This document shows positions 1 through 7,307 of a DNA stretch of 9,878 nucleotides, in pieces (position 1 is the first letter of the stretch; every line of letters starts with the position of its first letter). The translations under genes and the position numbers were made by a program. This stretch comes from Thermoplasmata archaeon (lineage in GTDB: Archaea; Thermoplasmatota; Thermoplasmata; RBG-16-68-12), in contig JAJYKG010000062.1 in assembly GCA_021788795.1 (NCBI GenBank), forward strand, positions 1 to 9,878. Direction: 5' to 3'. Under the pieces are notes generated by a model, which saw only the letters and a list, made by a program, of their open reading frames with translations, did not search any database and was not told the DNA's origin.

Positions 1-2
1 CC

Positions 3-3000
3 CTCGCCGCCGCGACGGCAGCCGCTCCGTCGGCCCCGGCGGTGCGTCCGGCCACCGCGTCGGCGCCGGCCCCCGCGTCGCCTCCCGCGAACGTGACCGC
101 GGCCGAGCGGAGTTCGCTCTGCCTCCTCGGGGTCCTGCCGGGATGCCGCCCGTCCGTGCGGGCCGCCCCGACGACGGCGGTCGCGGCGCCGACTACGTCG
201 CTCGTCACGAGCGGCACGGACCCGCCGTCGTCCTGGACGCAGATCACGCCCCCCGTGGGCTCCCCGAACCCGCCGGTCCGGTACTCTCCCTCCATGACCT
301 ACGACCCGGCAGACCACGACGTCGTGCTCTTCGGCGGCTACGGCGCGCCCAACAACGGGGCGGTCTGGGTCTTCTACCAGGACACCTGGGGCTACGCCGG
401 CGGCCACTGGACCGAGCTCGTGGACAACGCGACGTGCACGCCGACCACCTGCCCCGCGCCGCGCGCCGGGGCGATGGCGACGTACGACCCGTCCCTCCAT
501 GGCGTGCTCCTCTTCGGCGGCTACTACTACACGCCGAGCATCACGGCCATCACCCTGAACGACACGTGGCTCTTCGCGGGCGGGCGGTGGACGAACCTCA
601 CCGCGGGCGCGGGCACGCCGCCCTCCGCGCGCTACGACGGGAGCATGGTCTGGGACACCCTGGACAACTACGCGGTCCTCTTCGGCGGCGCCCGGTCCTA
701 TGGCGCCACCTTCGGCGACACATGGACCTTCGACGGCGTGTGGACGAACCTCACCGCGGGCCTGGCGACGGCCCCGGAGTCCCGGGCCGGTGCCGCGATT
801 GCGAACTCGCCCGCGGGCTACATCATGCTCTTCGGCGGCGAGCACAGCGGCACGCTGATCAACGACCTCCCCAACCAGAACTGCGTCGTCGGGGACCAGG
901 AAGGCTGGTGGTGGTTCCGGGGCGCCTGGTCCGTGATGAACGAGTCCTACTCCTGCATCGCGATCGCGAGCCACCCGGCCGTCGTGTCGAACGCGGCGTC
1001 GGTCCTCGGCCAGGCCCCGCCCTGCGGCCGCGTCGACGCGGCCCTGGGCTGGAGCCCCCAGAACCAACGCTTCGTCCTCTACGGCGGCATGGGCCCGCTC
1101 AACCAGTCGGCCTGCTCGGGCTTCCAGTTCTACTTCCTGAACGACACGTGGACGTACCAGAACCCGCTGGGCTCGAGCTTCTACTGGCAGAACGCCACGG
1201 ACGCCGGCGATCCGCCCGCGCGCGAGCAGATGGGCTACGCGAGCGACTTCACGGACAACTACTTCGAGATCTTCGGCGGCTGGAGCGGGACGGACGGCGG
1301 GAACAACGACACGTGGCGCTTCTTCGAGTATGTCCACGCGCGCCTCACCGGCCCGTCCGAGATCGACACGGGCTCCGCGTTCCAGTTCAACATCCCCTTC
1401 ACGGTTACGGGCTTCGGCGGCACGAACGTCCTCACCTACACCTTCGCGATCGTCGGGCTGCGGAGCTCGCGCACGCTGAGCGGCACAGATTGCACGAACC
1501 TCACGGACGGCGCGGCCCACCCGCTCCCCTACGACGGCGTGGACCAGATCCCCTGCCAGCCCTCGCAGCTCAGCTACAACATCTACCGCCTCACGGTCGA
1601 CGTGGTCGACGTCAACAACGTCGCGGACCAGGCTTGGGCGAACTGGACCTTCACGGTGCAGCCGCCGGAGACCGCGGCGGTGTACTCGGAGTACGTGACG
1701 TTCTTCTACGCGAACTTCAACCTGCCGAACGTCTTCCACGCGCTCCTCCAGGTGGCGAACCAGCCGGCCACGTCCGTCCAGGCGACCCTCGGCGGGAACC
1801 CGATCCCCTTCACGCAGCGGTCGAGCGGCTCGTTCTGGTGGGACTCGTCGCCCGTCAACATGGGCGACGTGGCGCCGGGCTCGCTCCTCCTGGTCCACGC
1901 GAACTTCGCGGACTGGGACCTGAACGCGACGTACCCGGTCGAGATGATCGACACGCCCTCGTGGCTGTCGTCCGTCTTCTTCTTCACCGGGGCGACCCCG
2001 ACGGTCACGCCCAAGGGCGCGGGGCCGGACAACAAGACCTACTCGATCTACGAGAACTACTCGTGGAACCTCGGGCAGGCGATGGGCTTCAACCTCCCGG
2101 TGCCCATGATCAGCGGCAACTACAACCTGATCCCAACCGTCGCGCTCTCCCTCTCCGCGACCTCGAAGGGCAACGTCAGCCTGGTGGGCTCCTTCTCCCT
2201 CCAGCCGCCCAAGATCGACCTGGGCCCGGTCTCTCTCAAGCTGACGGCGACGATGAGCCTCACGGGGACCTTCGCCCTGGACACGGAGGGCCCGTCCGTC
2301 TCGGGGATCACGTGGCTCGCCGCGAAGGCCGTGGTCTCCCTCACGGGGGACTTCGGCGCCAACGTCCCGCTCTACGGCTTCGACATCCTCGGCGTCAAGG
2401 TGGGCTTCACCCTCAACATCGACCTCAAGCCCTCCGTCGCGCTCAACCTGATCCTCGCCCCGACGACGGAGACGTCGCAGGAGATCGTCAACGGCATCCA
2501 GGTCATGATCTCCTCCGTCTTCGGGACGTTCAAGCTGCCCCTCTCCGTCGCGGTATCGTTCGGCATCGGGTTCGCGTCCGTGGCCCTGGGCGGGCAGCTC
2601 GAACTCGACCTCAACGTCGGCCTGGTGCCGCAGATGGGCGTCCTGCAGGGTTGGGTCAACGGCTCCGTCTTCGTGAAGGCCTCCGCCCTCTTCTGGTCCG
2701 ACACCTGGACGTTCCTGGGACCCGCGACAATCTACTCGTGGATCGACCCACCCGCCGTGCCCCAGGCGGTCCCGCAGCCGCCCGACGCGCCGTCGTACAA
2801 CAACGGCACGGGGACGACGTGGCAGCTCGACTCCCGGTACTACACGACGAGCGGCTACGACGCGAACGTCTGGGACGCGGCCGGGTCCCAGGGCCTCGCG
2901 GTCTCCGACGTCTACCCACAGACGGAGATCGCCGGGGCCGCCGGGTCGAACGGCGCGTACCTCTTCTACTCGGACGACAACGCGTCCCTCCCGCTCCAGC

Positions 3001-4163
3001 AGGGGTTGCGGATCTCCGGGCTGCGCCTCGATCCGACGTCGAACCTCCTGACCGCGCTCCCCGCGCCGAGCGACCCGGGCTACGTCTTGGACCGGCCCCA
3101 GGCCACGCGGCTGCCGGACGGCAGCCTGTACGTCGTCTGGGCGGCGCTGCCCGCGTCGGAGACGTCCGCCGCGAGCCCGCTCGACCTCACGTCCCTCGAG
3201 CTCCACGGCGCGCACTTCTACCCCGCGGACGGCTCGTGGGGCCCGGTGCGCCGCTGGACGACCTCCGGGATCGTGGAGTCGTACGCCCTCGACGGCGCGC
3301 CGGACGCCGGGGCGCTCGTCGCCCTCGTCGCGCCCTCGTTCCTCCTGGAGAGCTCCACGCCGGAGCAGCTCCTGACGTTCAACGTGACGACGGGCGCGCC
3401 GACCGGCACCGCGAGCGTCTCCGGGATCTCCGAGGTCCTCTCGGCCCGCGCCCCGCTGGGCCGGGCCACGGTCCTCCGCCTGGACGGGAACGATTCGATC
3501 GTGTCGCTCGCGTCCGGGGCCGTGGTGGTCTCGCCCGTGGCGCTGCCGGCGGGCGAGGAGCTCCTCTCGGAGGTTTTCGTGCCCGGGTCGGCGTCCCTGT
3601 TGCTCGCGCTCGTCCGCACGCCGGACGCCGCGGAGATCGTCCTCGCCGACGCGGCCTCGTCGCAGACGCTCGCCACGCTGCCGGTCGCGCCGGACACGTA
3701 CGAGGTCCACGGCCTCGCGGCCGGCGGCGCCGTGTACGTCTTCGCGGCCACGCGCCTCGGGATCGAGGGCTGGAAGGAATCCGCTGGCGTGTTCACGAAC
3801 CTCACGACGGTCGACGAGGCGCACCTCGAGCACTTCGACGTCGTCCAGGCGGGCTCGTCCCTCGCCTTGTTCGCCCTCCAGACGAACGGGAACGTGACGA
3901 CGCCCGTCGTCAACCTCACCCTGGACGAGGTCGCCGCGTCCCTGCCGCCCGTCCCCGCGGGGACCTCCGCGTCGGGCGCGGCGTCCTCCGCGAGCGTGAC
4001 GGTCTACCTCATCGTCCTCGGCGTCGTCGCCGCGGCGGATGCCGCGCTGCTCGGCCTCTGGATCCTCCGGAGGCGGCGCGCCCGCCCGCCCCAGGGGGAG
4101 ACCGGGAAGGCGCCCGCGGCGGAGCCGCCCGCGGAGCCGCCCGCGTCCCCGCCGGGAGGGTGA
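3..4163 (+). CDS. Large membrane-anchored kelch-propeller surface glycoprotein (5' partial)
   Basis: The reading frame is open from the left edge, so the start lies outside; the GTG at 42 is internal, and the first visible residues (LAAATAAAPSAPA) look like the end of a signal peptide. About 1,386 residues are visible. Numbering from base 3: a Pro/Ala/Thr linker; six kelch repeats (about 90-443) with conserved FGG/YGG turns near bases 330, 513, 681, 831, 1080 and 1272 and NDTW-type strands; an Ig-like domain (about 447-555); a long amphipathic beta-strand region (about 555-913); a second repetitive, propeller-like region without kelch signatures (about 930-1310); one membrane helix (about 1331-1354); and an Arg/Pro tail. 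This implies an outward-facing ectodomain held by a C-terminal anchor. All ten visible Cys lie before about residue 520, suggesting disulfides in the kelch and Ig parts. Many NxS/T sequons suggest N-glycosylation. The role is unknown; adhesion or glycan binding is inference. It is a tandem paralogue, in its kelch part, of the next gene. Confidence 0.88.
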   Translation, partial: LAAATAAAPSAPAVRPATASAPAPASPPANVTAAERSSLCLLGVLPGCRPSVRAAPTTAVAAPTTSLVTSGTDPPSSWTQITPPVGSPNPPVRYSPSMTYDPADHDVVLFGGYGAPNNGAVWVFYQDTWGYAGGHWTELVDNATCTPTTCPAPRAGAMATYDPSLHGVLLFGGYYYTPSITAITLNDTWLFAGGRWTNLTAGAGTPPSARYDGSMVWDTLDNYAVLFGGARSYGATFGDTWTFDGVWTNLTAGLATAPESRAGAAIANSPAGYIMLFGGEHSGTLINDLPNQNCVVGDQEGWWWFRGAWSVMNESYSCIAIASHPAVVSNAASVLGQAPPCGRVDAALGWSPQNQRFVLYGGMGPLNQSACSGFQFYFLNDTWTYQNPLGSSFYWQNATDAGDPPAREQMGYASDFTDNYFEIFGGWSGTDGGNNDTWRFFEYVHARLTGPSEIDTGSAFQFNIPFTVTGFGGTNVLTYTFAIVGLRSSRTLSGTDCTNLTDGAAHPLPYDGVDQIPCQPSQLSYNIYRLTVDVVDVNNVADQAWANWTFTVQPPETAAVYSEYVTFFYANFNLPNVFHALLQVANQPATSVQATLGGNPIPFTQRSSGSFWWDSSPVNMGDVAPGSLLLVHANFADWDLNATYPVEMIDTPSWLSSVFFFTGATPTVTPKGAGPDNKTYSIYENYSWNLGQAMGFNLPVPMISGNYNLIPTVALSLSATSKGNVSLVGSFSLQPPKIDLGPVSLKLTATMSLTGTFALDTEGPSVSGITWLAAKAVVSLTGDFGANVPLYGFDILGVKVGFTLNIDLKPSVALNLILAPTTETSQEIVNGIQVMISSVFGTFKLPLSVAVSFGIGFASVALGGQLELDLNVGLVPQMGVLQGWVNGSVFVKASALFWSDTWTFLGPATIYSWIDPPAVPQAVPQPPDAPSYNNGTGTTWQLDSRYYTTSGYDANVWDAAGSQGLAVSDVYPQTEIAGAAGSNGAYLFYSDDNASLPLQQGLRISGLRLDPTSNLLTALPAPSDPGYVLDRPQATRLPDGSLYVVWAALPASETSAASPLDLTSLELHGAHFYPADGSWGPVRRWTTSGIVESYALDGAPDAGALVALVAPSFLLESSTPEQLLTFNVTTGAPTGTASVSGISEVLSARAPLGRATVLRLDGNDSIVSLASGAVVVSPVALPAGEELLSEVFVPGSASLLLALVRTPDAAEIVLADAASSQTLATLPVAPDTYEVHGLAAGGAVYVFAATRLGIEGWKESAGVFTNLTTVDEAHLEHFDVVQAGSSLALFALQTNGNVTTPVVNLTLDEVAASLPPVPAGTSASGAASSASVTVYLIVLGVVAAADAALLGLWILRRRRARPPQGETGKAPAAEPPAEPPASPPGG
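286..1330 (+). repeat. Six kelch repeats in the first surface protein
   Basis: Six units of about 40-70 codons begin near bases 286, 463, 640, 784, 1036 and 1225. Each has a small/hydrophobic strand, a D-P or similar turn, a hydrophobic strand ending in FGG or YGG, and a D-T-W strand. Units 4 and 5 carry Cys-containing insertions, and unit 4 lacks the DTW motif (WWWF instead). Six units can close one beta-propeller. The repeat is clear in the protein; the DNA copies are diverged apart from short shared words such as the code for WTNLT. Confidence 0.82.
4154..4163 (+). promoter_or_regulatory. Shine-Dalgarno site overlapping a stop codon (coupling site)
   Basis: GGGAGGGTGA ends exactly at the TGA of the upstream gene and is 4 bases before the ATG at 4168. 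It matches the archaeal anti-SD complement (GGAGG/GGTGA). It decides the ATG at 4168 as the start of the second kelch gene and suggests that ribosomes finishing the first gene reinitiate on the second. Confidence 0.72.
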
Positions 4164-4167
4164 GACG

Positions 4168-6201
4168 ATGGCCCTGCACGAACCCGCGTCCGTCCGCGCG
4201 CGCGTCGCGCTCGCGATCCTCGCGGCCGCTGCGGTCCTCGTCCTCGCCTCGGTCGCGCCCGCCCTCGCAGCGGCTCCCGTTGCGACCCCGTCCCCCGCGG
4301 GGCTCACGGTTCGCTCGGGACCGCCGAGCCCCTCCCTGGCGGCGGCTCGGGCCCCGAACGCGGCGGCGTCGAAGATCCTCTTCTACTTCCCGCCCGAGTG
4401 GATCAACGTCACCCAACCGGGCGCGAACGCCACGCCGCCCGCCGGATACGACGGCACGATGGCGTTCGACCCCGCGGACCACGAGACCATCTACTTTGGC
4501 GGCTGCAGCGCCGCGGCGTGCCCCCAGAACGAGACCTGGGGCTTCGCCGGCGGCCACTGGACGAACCTCACGGACGTCCGGCACGCCCCGCCGGCCCGCG
4601 TCGGCGCGTCCATGGACTACGACGCGAACATGGGGGGCGTCCTCCTGTTCGGCGGCTACGGGGCCTCCGGGTACCTCGCGGACACGTGGCTCTTCCGCCA
4701 CGGCGTCTGGACGAACCTCACGTGGGTCGGCCCGGGGCCCGCGGCGCGGGAGCTGGCCACGATGACCTTCGACCCGGAGCCCGAGGAGAACGGCTCCGTC
4801 CTCTTCGGCGGCTACGTGCCCGGGGTCGGCTACGCGACCGACACGTGGGTGTGGGAGGGCTGGTCGGGCTGGGTGCCCCTCGCCCCGAACATCGCCCCGC
4901 CCGCGACCCTGTACTCCGTCATGGCGTACAGCCCCGCAGCAAGGGCCGTCGTCCTGTACCGGCCGGACCTCGTGAACCAGACGTGGGAGCTCTACGCGGG
5001 CCAGTGGTGGCAGGTGAACCCGACCGCCGAGCCGACGTACCGCGAGGACGCCTCGACCGTCTACGACCCGGCCCTCCAGGAGGTCCTCCTGTTCGGCGGG
5101 ACCACGTTCTCCGGGGACGCGAACGACACGTGGGCGTTCACCGGGGGCACGTGGCTGTCCCTCTCGACGACGAGCGCGCCCCCGGTGCGGCAGGGGGCGG
5201 CGATCGGGCTCGACCCCAGCGGATCCGCGCCCGTCCTGTTCGGCGGCGTGGGCCCGGCGGCCTACCTGAACGACACCTGGGTCTTCGAGGTCCCGCCGGG
5301 CGCGTCCCTCACCGCGAGCCCGTCGCGCCCGGAGGTCTCCGCGCCGGTCACCTTCACCGCGGCCGTGGGCCACGGGACGGCGCCGTACACGGCCACCTTC
5401 TCCTTCGGCGACGGCACGAGAGCCGCGGTCACGTCCTCGTCCTCCCCGCTGACCGTGGTCCACGCGTACGACGCGCCGGGGAGCTTCACCCCCTCCGTCG
5501 CGGTCACGGACGGCGTGGGCGCGACGGCGGCCGCGGCGATGCCCGCGATCACGGTCGCGGCGGGTCCGTCCGTCGCGGCGAGGGCCGGACCGTCCTCGGT
5601 GGACGTCGGTTCTCCGGTGGCCTTCTCGGCCGCGGGGTCCTCCGGCGTCCCGCCGCTCAACTACACCTGGGCGTTCGGGGACGGCACCACCGCGGAGGGC
5701 GCCAACGTCTCCCACGCCTACGCCGCCGCGGGCGTCTACGTCGCGCAGGTGACTGCCACGGACTCCCAGGGCGGCACGGCGAACGCCACGGTGACCGTCC
5801 GCGTGGCCGCGCTGCCGACCGCCTCGATCCTCGTCGTCACGCCGTCCCCCGCGGAAGGCTCGCCGGTCGCGCTCCTCGCGCCCCTCTCGGGCGGCACCGC
5901 TCCGTTCCGGTATGCGTGGAGCTTCGGCGACGGGTCGGCGAGCGCGTTCGCGGCGCCCCTGCACACGTACAACCGGACGGGGACGTACACGGTGCAGGTC
6001 TGGGTCAACGACTCCTCGGGCGGCGGCACGCACGCGACCCTCCAGGTGACGGTCGCCTCCGTGGCCGCTTCCGGCGGGGGCGCGCCCCTCTGGTTCTGGG
6101 CGGCGCTCGCGGCGCTGGTCGCCGTCGGGGCGGTCGGCGTCGCGCTGCTCGTGGTCCTCCCGAGGCGGGGGAGACCGCCCAAGTCGCCTCCGGCGACGTA
6201 G
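4168..6201 (+). CDS. Secreted, membrane-anchored kelch plus triple-PKD surface protein
   Basis: 677 residues from the ATG at 4168, chosen because it follows an SD motif and gives a proper signal peptide (Arg 10 and 12, hydrophobic core about 13-35, likely cleavage near Ala34-Ala36). An Ala/Pro linker follows, then six kelch units (about 92-378; FGG turns near bases 4495, 4649, 4804, 5092 and 5239, with unit 4 degenerate, YRP instead of FGG). Next come three PKD domains (about 380-464, 465-547, 548-632), each with the FGDG signature and a HxY-type strand, then a membrane helix (about 640-664) and a short basic Pro-rich tail. Cys113 and Cys118 may form a small disulfide loop in unit 1. I count 14 NxS/T sequons. 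The protein should face outward, with the PKD modules acting as a stalk that lifts the kelch head from the membrane. It lies 4 bases after its paralogue, probably in one transcript. The ligand or partner is unknown; adhesion or glycan recognition is inferred. Confidence 0.93.
   Translation: MALHEPASVRARVALAILAAAAVLVLASVAPALAAAPVATPSPAGLTVRSGPPSPSLAAARAPNAAASKILFYFPPEWINVTQPGANATPPAGYDGTMAFDPADHETIYFGGCSAAACPQNETWGFAGGHWTNLTDVRHAPPARVGASMDYDANMGGVLLFGGYGASGYLADTWLFRHGVWTNLTWVGPGPAARELATMTFDPEPEENGSVLFGGYVPGVGYATDTWVWEGWSGWVPLAPNIAPPATLYSVMAYSPAARAVVLYRPDLVNQTWELYAGQWWQVNPTAEPTYREDASTVYDPALQEVLLFGGTTFSGDANDTWAFTGGTWLSLSTTSAPPVRQGAAIGLDPSGSAPVLFGGVGPAAYLNDTWVFEVPPGASLTASPSRPEVSAPVTFTAAVGHGTAPYTATFSFGDGTRAAVTSSSSPLTVVHAYDAPGSFTPSVAVTDGVGATAAAAMPAITVAAGPSVAARAGPSSVDVGSPVAFSAAGSSGVPPLNYTWAFGDGTTAEGANVSHAYAAAGVYVAQVTATDSQGGTANATVTVRVAALPTASILVVTPSPAEGSPVALLAPLSGGTAPFRYAWSFGDGSASAFAAPLHTYNRTGTYTVQVWVNDSSGGGTHATLQVTVASVAASGGGAPLWFWAALAALVAVGAVGVALLVVLPRRGRPPKSPPAT
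4441..5290 (+). repeat. Six kelch repeats in the second surface protein
   Basis: Six units of about 45-50 codons: units 1, 2, 3, 5 and 6 keep both the FGG turn and the (N/A/T)DTW or NETW strand; unit 4 is degenerate in the turn but keeps a TWEL strand. Unit 1 (FDPADHETIYFGG, ETWGFAGGHW) is the close counterpart of unit 1 in the upstream gene (YDPADHDVVLFGG, DTWGYAGGHW), supporting descent from a common gene. Confidence 0.82.
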
Positions 6202-6254
6202 GCCCCCGATGCGAACGGAAGGGTCCCCGACCGCGGGGCGCCCGAGGCGGCGCT

Positions 6255-6282
6255 CCGCGGCTTTCTATATCCGCCGCGGCTT
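6255..6282 (+). repeat. 9-bp direct repeat flanking a TATA box
   Basis: CCGCGGCTT occurs at 6255-6263 and again at 6274-6282, 19 bases apart start to start, on both sides of the TATA element of the VOC gene. Each copy contains the self-complementary hexamer CCGCGG. It may be a two-site operator or BRE-like context; chance is possible because the region is GC-rich. Confidence 0.4.
6262..6270 (+). promoter_or_regulatory. Archaeal TATA box of the VOC gene
   Basis: TTTCTATAT is the only AT-rich run in the 90-base gap 6202-6291. Its centre lies about 26 bases before the ATG at 6292, the usual distance from an archaeal TATA box to the transcript start. The mRNA would therefore begin at or next to the start codon (leaderless). 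No SD motif precedes the ATG, which fits. Confidence 0.65.
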
Positions 6283-6291
6283 CGGGCCCTC

Positions 6292-6792
6292 ATGCCTGAC
6301 TGGTGGCTCGGCGACGTGGGCATCCGCGTGACGGACCTCGCGCGCTCCCTCGAGTTCTACACGAAGATCCTCGGCCTCGAGGAGATCGGCCGCGGCGGGG
6401 ACGACGACGGTCGCTACGTCCTCCTGCGGGACAAGCGCTCGGGCCAGCGGCTCGAGCTGAACTGGTACGCCGACGGGAACCCCTTCGCGGCGCCCTTCAC
6501 TCCCGGCGAGGCGCTGGACCATCTCGAGGTCCGCGTGAAGAGCGTGCCGGAGATCCTGGAGTACCTCAAGGGATTCGGCGTCCTGCCCGCGACGAAGAAG
6601 GTCTGGGCGAACCGGGCGGGCGTCGAGAAGTTCCGCTCCGACCCCCGCGTCGCTTCGTTCATGGACCAGGACGTGTGGGCGTTCGAGAGCGGCCGCTCCA
6701 TCGCCTTCATCCAGGACCCGGACGGGAATTTCCTCCTCCTCTACGACCACCCGGAGGAGCCCTGGGACGGGCCCATGCCGGACGGGTACTGA
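6292..6792 (+). CDS. VOC superfamily (glyoxalase/dioxygenase-fold) protein
   Basis: 166 residues. The N-terminal half has the VOC signature GIRVTDLARSLEFYTKILGL (10-29), and the C-terminal half ends in the usual IAFIQDPDGNFLLLY (137-151), giving two beta-alpha-beta-beta-beta modules, the normal single-chain length. Against glyoxalase I, the second and third metal ligands are present (Glu55 in LELNWY, His77 in DHLEVRV). The first His is Asp8 and the last Glu is Leu149, so the classical four-ligand site is incomplete. A loop between about residues 98 and 130 is longer than usual. Family members include lactoylglutathione lyases, epimerases, ring-cleavage dioxygenases and binding proteins; the substrate cannot be assigned. 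The ATG at 6292 is fixed by the conserved N-terminus and the TATA box 26 bases upstream. It is a cytosolic protein with no signal peptide. It may be co-transcribed with the next gene. Confidence 0.9.
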   Translation: MPDWWLGDVGIRVTDLARSLEFYTKILGLEEIGRGGDDDGRYVLLRDKRSGQRLELNWYADGNPFAAPFTPGEALDHLEVRVKSVPEILEYLKGFGVLPATKKVWANRAGVEKFRSDPRVASFMDQDVWAFESGRSIAFIQDPDGNFLLLYDHPEEPWDGPMPDGY

Positions 6793-6830
6793 CGCCCCTC
6801 CCGGCGAAGGGTCTTTGAGCGCGGCCGGGC

Positions 6831-7289
6831 ATCGGGACGCCCACGTCCTTCGAACTCGAGCACGAACTCCTCGGCCCCGTCGCCGCGTGGCTCGCGTCCG
6901 CGGGCTACCGGGTGCGGGCCGAGGTGCCCATCGTGGGCCGCTGGGCCGACCTCGTGGGCGCACGGGAGTCCGAGATCGTGGCCGTGGAGCTCAAGCTGCG
7001 CGACTGGCGCGCGGCCCTGCGGCAGGCGACCGCGTACCAGGTGGGCGCGGACCGCGCGTGGGTCGCGATGCCCCTCGCCGAGGCGTCGCGCGCGTACCGC
7101 CACCGCCACCGCTTCGAGGCGGAAGGGGTCGGGCTGCTCGCGGTGGACGACCAGGGACGTGTGCGCGCGCCGCTCCCGGCGGCCACCTCGCCCCGCCTCC
7201 TACCGTTCGTCCGCGAGAAGGTGCTCGCCACGACGCGGCCGGCCGACGAGGTCGCGGCCCCTGCGCCCCTCCGCCGGAATCCTCCCTGA
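6831..7289 (+). CDS. Small PD-(D/E)XK nuclease-fold protein with unusual start
   Basis: The frame is open from 6819 to the TGA at 7287-7289. Starting at ATC 6831 gives 152 residues. Visible signature of the restriction-endonuclease-like fold: an N-terminal helix with Glu (TSFELEHELLGPVAAWL), Asp40 in GRWADLVG, Glu53-x-Lys55 in VAVELKL, then a helix with RQATAYQ and a strand WVAMP. All three catalytic-type residues are intact, so it could be an active nuclease. The arrangement recalls small MmcB-like repair proteins, but I do not assign it to a family. The only canonical start nearby is GTG 6912, which would delete the N-terminal helix and the preceding strand; the coding pattern clearly continues upstream of it. 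The ATC at 6831 (one substitution from ATG) sits where the family start would be expected. No SD or TATA at a sensible distance is evident. It lies 38 bases after the VOC gene, so read-through is likely. Confidence 0.72.
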   Translation: MGTPTSFELEHELLGPVAAWLASAGYRVRAEVPIVGRWADLVGARESEIVAVELKLRDWRAALRQATAYQVGADRAWVAMPLAEASRAYRHRHRFEAEGVGLLAVDDQGRVRAPLPAATSPRLLPFVREKVLATTRPADEVAAPAPLRRNPP

Positions 7290-7307
7290 GGGCCCGCGCC
7301 GCCCCGC
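7290..7307. other. Convergent intergenic gap
   Basis: Only 18 bases separate the ends of the nuclease-fold gene (+) and the DUF981 gene (-). No T-run or hairpin terminator is visible for either gene, so the two transcripts probably overlap at their 3' ends. Confidence 0.5.

Noticed and set aside
42..44. GTG as the start of the first kelch gene
   Set aside because: The frame is open to the window edge and the residues before it look like the end of a signal peptide, so the real start is upstream.
143..4765. 1,540-codon open frame on the + strand overlapping both kelch genes
   Set aside because: It is Arg/Pro/Gly/His-rich with no domain pattern and overlaps clear kelch coding in other frames; long open frames are expected out of frame at this GC level.
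4009..6033. 674-codon open frame on the - strand
   Set aside because: Antisense shadow of the kelch-PKD gene, made almost only of Arg, Gly, Val, Asp and Ala, without recognisable motifs.
6224..6240. Possible terminator hairpin after the kelch-PKD gene (CCCCG-ACCG-CGGGG)
   Set aside because: Only a 5-bp stem, no T-run, and such short GC stems are common by chance in this composition.
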